Source: JBNKFQ01 sp050289385 (GTDB lineage: Bacteria > Pseudomonadota > Gammaproteobacteria > Pseudomonadales > Porticoccaceae). From it: 25,339 bases of DNA. Every line of letters begins with the position of its first letter. Within the stretch, counting starts at the first letter, position 1. A program made the translations under genes and the position numbers. The notes beneath the pieces are model-generated. The model was not told where the DNA came from. It worked only from the letters and a program-made list of their open reading frames with translations, and searched no databases. Shown here piece by piece: positions 16,332 through 24,150 of this stretch. The stretch spans positions 1 to 25,339 of the forward strand of contig JBNKFQ010000316.1 of the NCBI GenBank assembly GCA_050289385.1. Reading direction: 5' to 3'.

Positions 16332-18677
16332 CTAAAAAGTCTTTTTAATTGTCACACCCCATTCACGAGGCCGGTTATAACTACCATAGATAAATCCGGA
16401 TGCGGCTGTATCCTGAACACCATTATCAATCACACGTTTATTACTGAGGTTGGTGCCGAATATCGATAACGTCCAGCCGTTTTGCGGCATATCAAAATTC
16501 AGTCGCGCATTAAAAATACTATGTGCCTGCCTGACTGCCAGAGCAGTATTCTCAATATCGGAAAAAGAATCGCTTTCATAAGACCAATCGCCCCTGAGAG
16601 TGAATTCGCCATAGTCTTTCCAGGGCCAGGTATACTGCCCATAGGCACTCCCCGTCCACTCAGGCGTTCTGACATTTTGTGTGTCGAGCGTGATACCGAC
16701 AACTGTTGGATCAAGATTGACGATTTCAAAATCCAGATACCCCAGATTTACCCCCAGGTCGAGATTGTCCATCAACAATGCACGCATCTCTACTTCAACG
16801 CCTTTTACTTCAGCGTCAGCAATATTATCCGTCCTGAGTACTAATGACCCGGTTTTTTCGGAAAAGCTAATAGCGTTAACCTGTAAATCGGTATAGTCCA
16901 TGTAAAAGGCGGCCGCATTGATACGTAACCGCCGATCCAGCCATTCAGATTTCAGCCCGATCTCATATGACGTCAACCCTTCAGGCTCAAATGATTCAAT
17001 CGCCGCCTGTTCGATGACACGTCCGTTAAATCCGCCACTTTTGAAGCCTTTTGAAATTGTCGCATAGGTCATCAAGTCGTCAGTCAATTTAAACTGAATA
17101 CTTCCCATGGGAGTCATTTCATTCCAACTTTCTCGTGCCCTACTTTTATCTACTGCGGGAACACCGGAAGCACCACGGATCATATTCAAATAATACTCTT
17201 TTTCTTCATAGGTATAACGCGCACCGGCAGTGACACTGAGACGATCGGTAATATCGTAGATTGTCTGTGCATAGGCCGCCATGCTGGTAATATCTATATC
17301 ATTAAATATATCCAGTAACAGATCAAAATAGATATTTATTGGATTTCCAGGCCCACCAGGTGCCGTCGGTAATGCCAGAGGTGAACCGTCTACCGGACCG
17401 GGCAATCCTTCCAGGCCCTGATAAAGGCCTTCACTCAAAATTACTTCATTGATATCCTGGCCATATTCATTGAAATAAAACAAGCCTGTCTGCCACCGTA
17501 ACTTGTCGTCAAAAGCTTCGCCAAACAGTTGTATTTCCTGACTGATCTGGTCCTGCTTCTGTCTGTCTTCCGTTGAAGCGATCTCAAGAGGTGAACCATC
17601 CGCATCGAACCCGAAATGAGCATTGAATTCACGGTAGGCGGTGACCGACCTGGCAGTCGCCCAACCCAGATCCTGCTCAATGGTTAAATGCACCCCCCAG
17701 CCTTCGAAATTATTAATGTTAGGCCCGGTAGCATAACTGTCGTCGACGTTGCCCGGGATAAGATAACGATCATCATAGACTGTACCGGCGGGACCACCGA
17801 CGGTAAGGTTCCATAATTGAGCCAACTTCCCCGTCGGCACGATTGCCGTCATGGTGACCGGTTTACCGGACTGTTTTTGCGTAGTATAGTCCATGCTAAA
17901 ATCTACAGTAGTGTCTTCTGATGGTAACCACCTGAGTGCGGCACGAACCGCCGTTTGATCTTCATCACCTACACCTTTTTCAAGTATCTCACCGGAAGGA
18001 AAGTCCAGGCGATTGCTATGTCCATCCCGGTTTTTGGTGGAGAACGATACTTTGCCAAATAATTTGTCGGCGATAACGGGAAAGTCAAAGGAGCCTCTGG
18101 CATCGACACGATTAAAGTTACCCGCAGTAACCTGTGCATAGCCACCGTTTTTCCCATCAGGTTTGGCCGAAACCACATTAATAGCTCCGCCGATAGTATT
18201 TTTTCCGAACAGTGTTCCCTGCGGTCCACGCAAGATTTCTACGCGCTCGAAATCCAGCAGGTCCATCACCCCGCCAATAGTACGGGGGAAATAAACGCCA
18301 TCCACATATATCCCTACACCGGGATCAGTAGTGAAAAGGAAATCATTTTGGCCGACACCGCGTATGTAAACGCCTGCATTGGAAGCCCCCGCGCCGCGGG
18401 AGACTGAGTTGGCTGACACATTGGGTGCAAAAGATGTCACTTCAATCAGGTTGGTCAGGCTGCGCTGTTCAAGATCGGCAGCGTTAAAGGCAGAAACTGC
18501 TATTGGCGTGTCCTGTAATGACTCGCTGCGTTTACGTGCTGTTACAACAATTTCTTCCAGAGCACTACCTTTAGTCGTTGATTCCACTTGCGCTTGTGCA
18601 ACAGACACATCATTCACCAGAATCAGTACAGCTAGTACTGCATAAACCGGCAACACTTTAGAAATATAAATCATCAC
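16332..18677 (-). CDS. TonB-dependent outer-membrane receptor
   Basis: A 781-residue receptor with a signal peptide ending near VSVAQAQ, then the typical EEIVVTARKR segment, a plug domain at about residues 45-165 (YIRGVGQND, VDGVYFPR, VEILRGPQGTLFGKNTIGGAINV) and a beta-barrel ending in the terminal aromatic residue of ITIKKTF-like form (VTIKKTF). Such receptors import siderophores, vitamins or organic compounds with energy from TonB-ExbBD. Two ATGs occur in tandem at 18677 and 18674; the GGAGAA upstream fits the second slightly better. The linked esterase, and the lack of siderophore genes, favour an organic substrate rather than iron; this is inference. Confidence 0.94.
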   Translation of the reverse strand: MMIYISKVLPVYAVLAVLILVNDVSVAQAQVESTTKGSALEEIVVTARKRSESLQDTPIAVSAFNAADLEQRSLTNLIEVTSFAPNVSANSVSRGAGASNAGVYIRGVGQNDFLFTTDPGVGIYVDGVYFPRTIGGVMDLLDFERVEILRGPQGTLFGKNTIGGAINVVSAKPDGKNGGYAQVTAGNFNRVDARGSFDFPVIADKLFGKVSFSTKNRDGHSNRLDFPSGEILEKGVGDEDQTAVRAALRWLPSEDTTVDFSMDYTTQKQSGKPVTMTAIVPTGKLAQLWNLTVGGPAGTVYDDRYLIPGNVDDSYATGPNINNFEGWGVHLTIEQDLGWATARSVTAYREFNAHFGFDADGSPLEIASTEDRQKQDQISQEIQLFGEAFDDKLRWQTGLFYFNEYGQDINEVILSEGLYQGLEGLPGPVDGSPLALPTAPGGPGNPINIYFDLLLDIFNDIDITSMAAYAQTIYDITDRLSVTAGARYTYEEKEYYLNMIRGASGVPAVDKSRARESWNEMTPMGSIQFKLTDDLMTYATISKGFKSGGFNGRVIEQAAIESFEPEGLTSYEIGLKSEWLDRRLRINAAAFYMDYTDLQVNAISFSEKTGSLVLRTDNIADAEVKGVEVEMRALLMDNLDLGVNLGYLDFEIVNLDPTVVGITLDTQNVRTPEWTGSAYGQYTWPWKDYGEFTLRGDWSYESDSFSDIENTALAVRQAHSIFNARLNFDMPQNGWTLSIFGTNLSNKRVIDNGVQDTAASGFIYGSYNRPREWGVTIKKTF

Positions 18678-19082
18678 GTTTTCTCCATGAAAATTGGCAT
18701 TGAATCACAATGAAATAGCGACCCTGCCTATTGAATAGCTGAAATTGCCATTGCGACAAACCTTAACCAACCATTTCTTGAGCATGGTGCTTCCTTATTT
18801 GGTGCAATATGAATTGATGTGTGCACCACCGCACGCCAAAACAGTGCACAGTAGACAAATAATATAAACTTAAGATTATGGCAGGGGCAGGAAAACCGAA
18901 ATATCTGTGTCTCCATCCTTGGACCATCGTCTGTATTTTATGAACGCGGGAAGAATAATTACTTTATTTTCATTTGTAAAGCAACCCGGCAGCAATTTGA
19001 GCGAAATATCGTGGTATCAAATGCAAAACAGACCACTCAGACTGCCTTCCAACACCCAATCAGTTCCCGTCTATGCCTGGAG
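18678..19082. other. Intergenic region upstream of the TonB-dependent receptor
   Basis: About 400 bases without a convincing gene. It must contain the promoter of the receptor-esterase operon. An inverted repeat GGTGCA (18801-18806) / TGCACC (18822-18827) separated by 15 bases is a weak operator candidate about 125 bases before the receptor start. An open frame at 18907-19107 on the plus strand has no ribosome site, no recognisable domain and runs into the repeat at 19110, so it is not called. This stretch marks the junction between the core operon and the cassette array. Confidence 0.4.
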
Positions 19083-19748
19083 TCATTTGGACGAATATGA
19101 ATATTGAGTTATTGGGGTCAGACTATTGGGGTCAGATTGCAATTTTTCCTCGGTCACCTTAACCGTGATTAGCTCAACGTCTGGCAAGTTGTCAGCGACC
19201 TCTTGAAAATTTTTGCTCTGCTTAAGCACCTGGATTACTACAGGCAAAGGTTCAGCCCAAATTTCGGGCAAATCGGCTTCTCCTGGTGTAGCTATAGGAA
19301 AAGCCAGTTTTTCTTTTGGGGGAGTAAATTCCGCCATCACTCCCTGTTTATTTCCCCTTGCATCAATTCGATACCACCCAAAGCTTTCAAGATAAACCGC
19401 ATTTAGACCATGAAGACAATATGGGGGAGTATCTGCAATAGTCATTCGCTGATAACATAAGCCAGCAGGAATGTTATTTGCGCGCAGGAGCGCTGCTAGC
19501 AAGTGGCTTTTTGCATAGCAATAACCAGTACCATACTCCAGCACATCAGATGCAATACAAGTCACCGGGTTTAGTTCGTAATCCCAGCTATGTTTGATCT
19601 CGTCACGAACGAACTCGAAGCAACTTTTAGCGATTTCTATGGGGGAATGATAACTTTTAGCAAGTTCATTCGCCTGAGCTAAAAGATCGGGGTGTTCCCA
19701 ATTTATATATTCTGTAGATGCCAAATATTTATTCATATGTTCTATCAT
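19083..19748 (-). CDS. Transglutaminase-like domain protein (last cassette)
   Basis: A 221-residue protein of the transglutaminase-like (papain-fold) superfamily. The catalytic triad is visible: Cys77 in GTGYCYAKSHLL, His113 in CLHGLNAVYL and Asp129 in RIDARGN. Members act as cysteine proteases, amidases or unknown hydrolases. The ATG at 19748 is used; the frame reaches TTG 19757, which lies inside the attC. The last about 18 residues (SDPNSLTPITQ onward) are encoded by the TATTGGGGTCAGA repeats at 19110-19136, so the native C-terminus appears to have been replaced, and the attC expected after the gene is missing. Whether the altered tail is tolerated is unknown; the catalytic part is intact. 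Confidence 0.82.
   Translation of the reverse strand: MIEHMNKYLASTEYINWEHPDLLAQANELAKSYHSPIEIAKSCFEFVRDEIKHSWDYELNPVTCIASDVLEYGTGYCYAKSHLLAALLRANNIPAGLCYQRMTIADTPPYCLHGLNAVYLESFGWYRIDARGNKQGVMAEFTPPKEKLAFPIATPGEADLPEIWAEPLPVVIQVLKQSKNFQEVADNLPDVELITVKVTEEKLQSDPNSLTPITQYSYSSK
19110..19136. repeat. REP-like direct repeat, 2 x TATTGGGGTCAGA
   Basis: Two 13-base copies at 19110-19122 and 19124-19136 are separated by one base. The GGGGTCAGA head is typical of REP sequences mobilised by RAYT transposases and differs from the GGGGACGG type at 15198 and the GGGGACATCC type beside the RAYT gene at 21709. It lies inside the 3' end of the transglutaminase gene, exactly where that cassette's attC should be. 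Confidence 0.8.
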
Positions 19749-19755
19749 ACAGGAC

Positions 19756-19869
19756 AATTAACGTCGTGCATAACCGGCCCGCCGTAGCAGTGGATGTTTT
19801 TGTGCCAGGGTTTTTTAGCACAAAACAGACACTGCGGAGGTAGGTCCAAGTTTATGCACTTTGTTATAT
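19756..19869 (-). other. attC site of the GFA cassette
   Basis: A 114-bp imperfect inverted repeat between the GFA gene and the transglutaminase gene. In cassette orientation it opens with ATATAACAAA and closes with ACGTTAATT. Nested pairings seen on the plus strand are GTGCATAA with TTTATGCAC, GCAGTG with CACTGC, and a perfect TTTTGTGC / GCACAAAA inner stem. This box-stem-loop-stem-box form is that of an integron attC. Confidence 0.82.
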
Positions 19870-19874
19870 GTTGG

Positions 19875-20291
19875 TTACACCTTATCCGCAAAGTAGACCA
19901 TGATTTCTTCGGTGGTCATTTCCTTCGTCTCATTGGCAAAGCAGTAGTAGCTTGGGCGCATATCACTAAAATACTGCATATCCATTTTCAATCCTTCCAG
20001 GTTTGGAAAAAAACCCACTGGAATATTGTACTCGCCTGTTTCTCTGAATTTATAGAACAGATGGGTTCCGCACTCGGTGCAGAAGCCTCGAGAGGCCCAA
20101 GACGAAGACTTGTACATTTTTATTTTATCATCACCTTCCATTTTCACTTGCGTACCGCATTTCACCGCAAAGAATGGCGCACCACCCCAAGTTCGGCATG
20201 ACTGACAGTGGCAAACAGTAAACTTAGGATTTACGTTTTCAGCCGTAATCTTCACGGAACCACAAAGGCAACCAGCCTCAGAATAAGACAT
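19875..20291 (-). CDS. GFA family (glutathione-dependent formaldehyde-activating enzyme-like) protein
   Basis: A 138-residue protein of the GFA fold. The seven zinc-site cysteines have the family spacing: C-x-C at 8/10, C-x-C-x-x-C at 27/29/32 and C-x-x-C at 71/74. The named member was linked to formation of S-hydroxymethylglutathione from formaldehyde and glutathione, but most homologues are of unknown function, so only the family is certain. The ATG at 20291 (MSYSEAGCLCGS) is used; the longer frame to 20330 runs into the attC. The stop lies six bases before the attC core box. Confidence 0.9.
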   Translation of the reverse strand: MSYSEAGCLCGSVKITAENVNPKFTVCHCQSCRTWGGAPFFAVKCGTQVKMEGDDKIKMYKSSSWASRGFCTECGTHLFYKFRETGEYNIPVGFFPNLEGLKMDMQYFSDMRPSYYCFANETKEMTTEEIMVYFADKV

Positions 20292-20317
20292 TAAAATGAC
20301 CCCCAAACTGATGAAAC

Positions 20318-20381
20318 ATATAACGCTCACTGCAGAGGCGCTGCGTCGTTTGCGGCGTCCTTCTGGCTGTGTTTGTTACGT
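20318..20381 (-). other. attC site of the LOG cassette
   Basis: A 64-bp site between the LOG gene and the GFA gene. In cassette orientation it opens with ACGTAACAAA and closes with GCGTTATAT. The stop codon TAA of the LOG gene lies inside the opening box. The inner arms pair as CAGAGG with CCTTCTG, leaving one unpaired base, as attC stems usually do. Confidence 0.82.
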
Positions 20382-20957
20382 TTTTAATTTAACACCTACC
20401 CATTTATCTACGTTTGGAACTTCGTAGCCAATTAGCTCATCTATTAATACCGAAGGTGTTTCAGATACACGCAACATTTCTCTATGCACAGTTTTCATAA
20501 AACCTTCTCTAACGGCGTTGTCTAGAAACTCAAAGAGCAAATTAAAATAACCATTTATATTTATAACGCCACAGGGCTTATTGCTAATGCCTAACTGACA
20601 CCATGTGAGAATTTCTGCAACTTCTTCCAGCGTTCCATATCCACCTGGTAAAGCGATAAATCCGTCAGATAACTTATGCATTTTATTTTTCCTTTGATGC
20701 ATAGAGTCTACTACGTACAGCTCCGTTAAATTCTCATGCGAGACTTTATCAGCGAAAGATTTTGGAATTACACCAATTACCTTTCCGCCACTTTCTAAAA
20801 CTGAATTGGCGACCTCACCCATGAGGCCAACTTGTGCACCTCCATATACTAGTTCGATGCCACGTCGTGCTAATTCTTTTCCCAATAAATTAGCGCTTTC
20901 CATGTATTTAGAATCCGATCCAGGGCTAGAGCCACAATTAACACAAATTCTCTTCAA
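20376..20957 (-). CDS. LOG family protein (TIGR00730; nucleotide 5'-monophosphate phosphoribohydrolase type)
   Basis: A 193-residue Rossmann-fold protein of the LONELY GUY/TIGR00730 family. It shows CVNCGSSPGSDSKY, LVYGGAQVGLMGEVA, the MHQRKNKM motif with the conserved Arg, and PGGYGTLEEV (residues 104-113) with the catalytic Glu. Characterised members release the base from cytokinin riboside or purine nucleoside 5'-monophosphates. The start is TTG at 20957, supported by AAGGAG five bases upstream; no ATG is available. The stop TAA is embedded in the attC core box, so gene and recombination site overlap. Confidence 0.9.
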   Translation of the reverse strand: MKRICVNCGSSPGSDSKYMESANLLGKELARRGIELVYGGAQVGLMGEVANSVLESGGKVIGVIPKSFADKVSHENLTELYVVDSMHQRKNKMHKLSDGFIALPGGYGTLEEVAEILTWCQLGISNKPCGVININGYFNLLFEFLDNAVREGFMKTVHREMLRVSETPSVLIDELIGYEVPNVDKWVGVKLKT

Positions 20958-20970
20958 AAGGACTCCTTAA

Positions 20971-21048
20971 ACGTAACGCTGCCATAAACGGTGCGAGCTT
21001 GCGAGCGTCCGGCAAGCGTAGTGAGCGGATTTAATGGCCTTGTTAGCA
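20971..21048 (-). other. attC site of the grpB cassette
   Basis: A 78-bp site between the GrpB-like gene and the LOG gene. In cassette orientation it opens with TGCTAACAAGG and closes with GCGTTACGT. On the plus strand GCCATAAA pairs with TTTAATGGC, followed by inner GC-rich arms. Confidence 0.8.
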
Positions 21049-21052
21049 TTGC

Positions 21053-21553
21053 TCATTTTTGCAGTACCTGTTGAATGAATGGCCACTTCTTTTCTGTATA
21101 TGCTTCACGATCCTCTTTATAGGCTTCAGCCAATTCTCGTTTTAGATTTGCATATTCAGTTGCTACTTGTTCGTTTGATCGTAGCAGGTCTCGAAATTTA
21201 ATACGTTCTCGCCACAACGGGCTTTCATAAGGAACCAAGTGAAGATGGTGGGTACGGAAAGCATCTGATGGCTTACAAAACCAATGCATGACTTCTGATT
21301 TATAAGGCCAATATTCATAGCCATTATCTACAAGGGCATTTATTGCTGGTTTAGACTCATTTAGCGACCGGACACCAAACATAACATCTATGACTGGTTT
21401 AGCGACCATACCAGGAATGGCTGTGCTACCCACATGTTCAATGCTTCCAAAGAACCATTTGCCTGCAATGGTCATTAAGTGTTCCCTTTCTTCCTCAAAT
21501 TTTGCAGGCCAAGAAGAGTCATATCCTTCAAGGATTACTGGTGCTCTGCCCAT
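21053..21553 (-). CDS. GrpB family (UPF0157) protein
   Basis: A 166-residue protein of the GrpB/UPF0157 family, related to nucleotidyltransferases: ILEGYDSSWPAKFEEER at the start, SIEHVGSTAIPGMVAKPVIDVMFGV in the middle with the GSTAIPG-KPxID signature, and HLHLVP further on. Some members occur fused to dephospho-CoA kinase, but a biochemical role is not established. The ATG at 21553 with AAGGA about ten bases upstream is preferred. The open frame extends to 21658, but that part runs through the attC half-site and the left end of the RAYT element and has no family match. Confidence 0.86.
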   Translation of the reverse strand: MGRAPVILEGYDSSWPAKFEEEREHLMTIAGKWFFGSIEHVGSTAIPGMVAKPVIDVMFGVRSLNESKPAINALVDNGYEYWPYKSEVMHWFCKPSDAFRTHHLHLVPYESPLWRERIKFRDLLRSNEQVATEYANLKRELAEAYKEDREAYTEKKWPFIQQVLQK

Positions 21554-21567
21554 AGTCTGAAATTTCC

Positions 21568-21613
21568 TTGTAACGTGATCTTCCCCGCCATAATTTGCCG
21601 CTTGGAGCGCAGC
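21568..21613 (-). other. Truncated attC half-site (remnant of the MAPEG cassette attC)
   Basis: Next to the grpB start the plus strand reads TTGTAACG and then a GC-rich arm GCCGCTTGGAGCGCAGCG, as in the left half of an attC. The matching right arm and the opening AAC box are absent; instead the GGGGACATCC flank of the RAYT element begins at about 21624. The retained CGTTACAA box is therefore the closing half of the site that once followed the MAPEG gene. Confidence 0.6.
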
Positions 21614-21708
21614 GTAGAATTTTGGGGACATCCAAATTATACTTTGACATCCTATCACGCCCCTTCTATGCTTTGAATCCTAATACATTCAAAGCCAAGG
21701 ATTCGGCG

Positions 21709-22758
21709 ATGACACAGGCACGGAAGACTCTGATCTCTCTGGACGATACCCCGTATTATCACTGCATTTCCCGCTGTGTGCGGCGCGCTTTTCTGTGTGG
21801 TGAAGACCATTTCAGCGGCAACAGCTACGAGCACCGGCGTGGATGGGTCGTTGAACGCCTCAAGTTTCTTTCATCCGTCTTTGCCATCGACATCGCCGCC
21901 TATGCAGTCCTGAGCAATCACTATCACGTGGTACTCAGGGTAGACCGGCAAAAGGCTTCGGACTGGTCCGTATTCGAAGTTATCGAACGCTGGCAACGGC
22001 TCTTTTCCGGCCCCGAACTGATACAGCGTTATCGAGACAACCCACAGAATTTTTCTCAGCCCGAAAGGGAGGCCGTCGACGGTATTGTGGCCCTGTGGCG
22101 AGACCGACTCTGCGATATCAGCTGGTTCATGCGATGCCTGAACGAACATCTGGCACGAAAGGCCAACCGAGAGGACCATTGCAAGGGCCGGTTCTGGGAG
22201 GGTCGCTTTAAAAGTCAGGCGCTGCTGGACGGCACCGCTCTGCTGGCCTGCATGGCCTACGTAGATCTCAACCCGATACGGGCTGGTATTGCTGCGACAC
22301 CGGAACAGTCTGACTTTACTTCCCTGCAGGAGCGTCTGGGCATAGAGCCGGAAGTGTCAACCACGCCAAATGACAATAATAACGAATCAACCTCGACAAA
22401 CCATAACGCCAAGACAGCATCCTTGCTGCCCTTTGCCGAAAGCCTGACAGCAAATAGCCCGGATTCGGCCCTGCCATTTTGCTTTGCCGATTATCTGGAA
22501 CTGGTCGACTGGACCGGCAGAGCGGTGCTGCAACACAAACGGGGAGCTATACCCGACAATCTGCTGCCCATTTTGCAACGCTTGCATATCGACACCCGGC
22601 AATGGCTGAAAGCAAGTACTAACCTGGAGCAACAATTTGGCTACGCTGTGGGTCCGGAAGAGAAGCTGATGAAACTCTGTAATCGACTCCAACAAAAGTG
22701 GTTACAGGGCATTGTAGCCTGTCGACAACTTTATCGGCCACCGAAAGTCGTGACGTAA
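21709..22758 (+). CDS. REP-associated tyrosine transposase (RAYT, Y1_Tnp family)
   Basis: A 349-residue HUH single-strand transposase. The N-terminal LDDTPYYHCISRCVRRAFLCGEDHF is characteristic of a long RAYT subgroup. The metal-binding HUH motif is NHYHVVL (His71 and His73), and a later AYVDLNPIRAG motif follows; the catalytic Tyr is not assigned with certainty. RAYTs nick and move short REP hairpins. The ATG at 21709 (MTQARKTLISL) is used, because upstream codons to 21595 run into the attC remnant. It is the only plus-strand gene in the cassette region and looks intact. Confidence 0.92.
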   Translation: MTQARKTLISLDDTPYYHCISRCVRRAFLCGEDHFSGNSYEHRRGWVVERLKFLSSVFAIDIAAYAVLSNHYHVVLRVDRQKASDWSVFEVIERWQRLFSGPELIQRYRDNPQNFSQPEREAVDGIVALWRDRLCDISWFMRCLNEHLARKANREDHCKGRFWEGRFKSQALLDGTALLACMAYVDLNPIRAGIAATPEQSDFTSLQERLGIEPEVSTTPNDNNNESTSTNHNAKTASLLPFAESLTANSPDSALPFCFADYLELVDWTGRAVLQHKRGAIPDNLLPILQRLHIDTRQWLKASTNLEQQFGYAVGPEEKLMKLCNRLQQKWLQGIVACRQLYRPPKVVT

Positions 22759-22783
22759 AAAATAACGTAACTGCGCCACCCCT

Positions 22784-22811
22784 CCAATAACCAATCACCA
22801 ATCACCAATCC
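22784..22811. repeat. Short heptanucleotide repeat, CCAATNN x 4
   Basis: Four seven-base units CCAATAA, CCAATCA, CCAATCA and CCAATCC follow each other shortly after the transposase stop. Nothing else is recognised between 22812 and 22945. Confidence 0.8.
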
Positions 22812-22950
22812 AGCTTGGAGATATCCAGGCAACTGAAATCAGCCCAAAACACCAAGCCACAAGAAAAATCGATAACACGTCGATTGATCCAACAAATTAA
22901 TTCTTTTCACTACCGTGAAGCCAACCGATTTCTCTCACATTATTAATATC

Positions 22951-23040
22951 TGGATGTCCTTATTCCTTTCCTTATTCCTTTTTATGGATGTCCTTATTCC
23001 TATGGGATGTCCTTATTCCTTCATTATTCCTTCTTATTCC
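22951..23040. repeat. Right-flank REP-like repeat cluster of the RAYT element
   Basis: Three copies of GGATGTCCTTATTCC (22952-22966, 22986-23000, 23005-23019) are interspersed with further TTATTCC units, and the block ends at the MAPEG stop codon. In reverse complement the head reads GGACATCC, as on the left side of the RAYT gene. It occupies the position where the attC of the MAPEG cassette should start. Confidence 0.8.
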
Positions 23041-23457
23041 TTAGATCAATGCTCCTAATAATTTGTAGCACCAATACACGCCGATAATCATCTGTACAGC
23101 GAATACACTGAATCTCAGTGTTACCGCTACAGGACTTAGTGAAGCAAGATGAATTAAGGATTGTACTATTCTTGCACTCAGGAAGGCATAAGCTAGCTGG
23201 TCTGTTATAGACGCATTGGAAGTAACCAATGCGGCTATCATTAGGCCACCAAAAATAGGAAGCCCTTCTATGCAGTTTGCGTGTGCCCGAGCTAGCCTTT
23301 GCATAAACGGTGATAAGTTTGAATTTTCTGGATTAAATCCATTCGGAGACACCTCTTTCGTAAGAACCAGCTTTGAACGGATTGACTCCATAAGCACAAG
23401 CAAAAACATACTCCATGCCATGAATCCGACTAAGGCGATTATTGTTGGTGAACTCAT
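23041..23457 (-). CDS. MAPEG family membrane protein
   Basis: A 138-residue integral membrane protein with four hydrophobic segments (about residues 5-25, 65-82, 87-105 and 112-134) and the MAPEG signature RAHANCIEGLPIF after the first loop. Eukaryotic relatives are glutathione S-transferases and peroxidases acting in membranes; bacterial ones are mostly uncharacterised. The ATG at 23457 has AGGAGA eight bases upstream. The stop codon abuts the repeat cluster of the RAYT element, so the cassette has lost most of its attC; the coding part looks complete. Confidence 0.85.
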   Translation of the reverse strand: MSSPTIIALVGFMAWSMFLLVLMESIRSKLVLTKEVSPNGFNPENSNLSPFMQRLARAHANCIEGLPIFGGLMIAALVTSNASITDQLAYAFLSARIVQSLIHLASLSPVAVTLRFSVFAVQMIIGVYWCYKLLGALI

Positions 23458-23495
23458 TCAATTTTCTCCTCGTACTATCCGCTGAATTATTTGCT

Positions 23496-23562
23496 GCTTA
23501 ACGCCTGCGCTCAGCCGTGTTGTCGCGATAGCGGCGACGTCGGCTGTAGCGATTTGTTGGGC
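23496..23562 (-). other. attC site of the cupin cassette
   Basis: The most canonical site of the array, 67 bp. In cassette orientation it opens with GCCCAACAAATCGCT and closes with AGCGCAGGCGTTAAGC. Both ends fit the RYYYAAC / GTTRRRY consensus, and the inner CAGCCGACGTCGCCGC arm pairs with GCGACA...CGGCTG. The site lies between the cupin stop and the MAPEG start. Confidence 0.88.
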
Positions 23563-23576
23563 AGAACTGTACCAGG

Positions 23577-23963
23577 TCAGCTTTTTACCTTCTCTATCAT
23601 ATGATTAATGACATGGCTGTGCTGTTGCTGTGGGCTAAACATGACTATCTCGGCGTCTGCGTTAACCTTTACATTATGCCCAGGTGGCCAGTAAAAGAGA
23701 TCATTCGCGTTGACTGTTTCCTGTGTCCCGTTCGCGTCCGTCGTTGTAAGTTGTCCGCACAAGACGAAACCCCAGTGTGGGCATTGGCACAAATCGCCAT
23801 CAAGTCCATGGAACAACGGTGTGGTATCAACGCCTGCCGCGAGACTGAAATACTCGCCACTAATCTTGCCTAATCCAGTGGCATCGCCGAATTCCGTTCG
23901 CTGACGAATCACAGCACCTGGAATCTCCATCTTAACGTCTATGTCATCTTTCGCTATATGCAT
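23577..23963 (-). CDS. Cupin-domain protein
   Basis: A 128-residue single-domain cupin. The segment LFHGLDGDLCQCPHWGFVLCGQLTTT corresponds to the first cupin motif, with a His/Cys-rich set of possible metal ligands in place of the classical HxH, and NANDLFYWPPGHNVKVNADAEIVMFSP to the second, PxxxxH-type motif. Its ligand is unknown. The ATG at 23963 has AAGGA about nine bases upstream. A 75-base leader of no recognised content separates it from the preceding attC. Confidence 0.78.
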   Translation of the reverse strand: MHIAKDDIDVKMEIPGAVIRQRTEFGDATGLGKISGEYFSLAAGVDTTPLFHGLDGDLCQCPHWGFVLCGQLTTTDANGTQETVNANDLFYWPPGHNVKVNADAEIVMFSPQQQHSHVINHMIEKVKS

Positions 23964-24038
23964 GTTTGTTTTTCCTTTTTTGTGGATGCTTTAAGTTTGA
24001 TGGTCTCACGATCGCAACATCCGATTCAAGCGATAGAC

Positions 24039-24150
24039 GCCCAACGCTTGTGTATGGGGCTGGAGTAAGTGGCGGTCTGCTTTTTAGGCCGATGCTTACA
24101 GAGGTCCCAGCCCACGCTTTTTGCGGGCGTACATAACACATTTGTTATAA
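24039..24150 (-). other. attC site of the secreted-protein cassette
   Basis: A 112-bp site. In cassette orientation it opens with TTATAACAAATGTG and closes with AAGCGTTGGGC, a perfect GTTRRRY box. GGGCTGG pairs with CCAGCCC and GTAAG with CTTAC in the stem, and AACGCTTGTGTATG is similar to AACAAATGTGTTATG in the outer arms. The TAA stop of the gene lies in the opening box. Confidence 0.84.

Larger units (their letters stand above)
21614..23040 (+). mobile_element. RAYT element inserted in the cassette array
   Basis: A transposase gene is flanked by related sequences in opposite orientation: GGGGACATCCA (21624-21634, with a second GACATCC at 21646-21652) on the left, and three GGATGTCC copies (22952-22959, 22986-22993, 23006-23012 region) on the right. 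The right flank also carries many TTATTCC units. It replaces most of an attC. The exact ends are uncertain because no target duplication is evident, as expected for HUH-type enzymes. Confidence 0.65.

Noticed and set aside
18907..19107. Open frame of 66 codons on the plus strand between the receptor and the array
   Set aside because: No ribosome site, no recognisable domain, and its end runs close to the REP-like repeat; likely non-coding.
20292..20330. Longer N-terminus of the GFA protein
   Set aside because: It would begin inside the attC site, and homologues start at MSYSEAGCLCG.
21554..21658. N-terminal extension of the grpB frame
   Set aside because: It is encoded by the attC remnant and the RAYT flank and does not match the GrpB family.
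22784..23040. Repeats after the transposase considered as a CRISPR array
   Set aside because: Units are 7-15 bases, unevenly spaced and without unique spacers of constant length; no cas genes are present.
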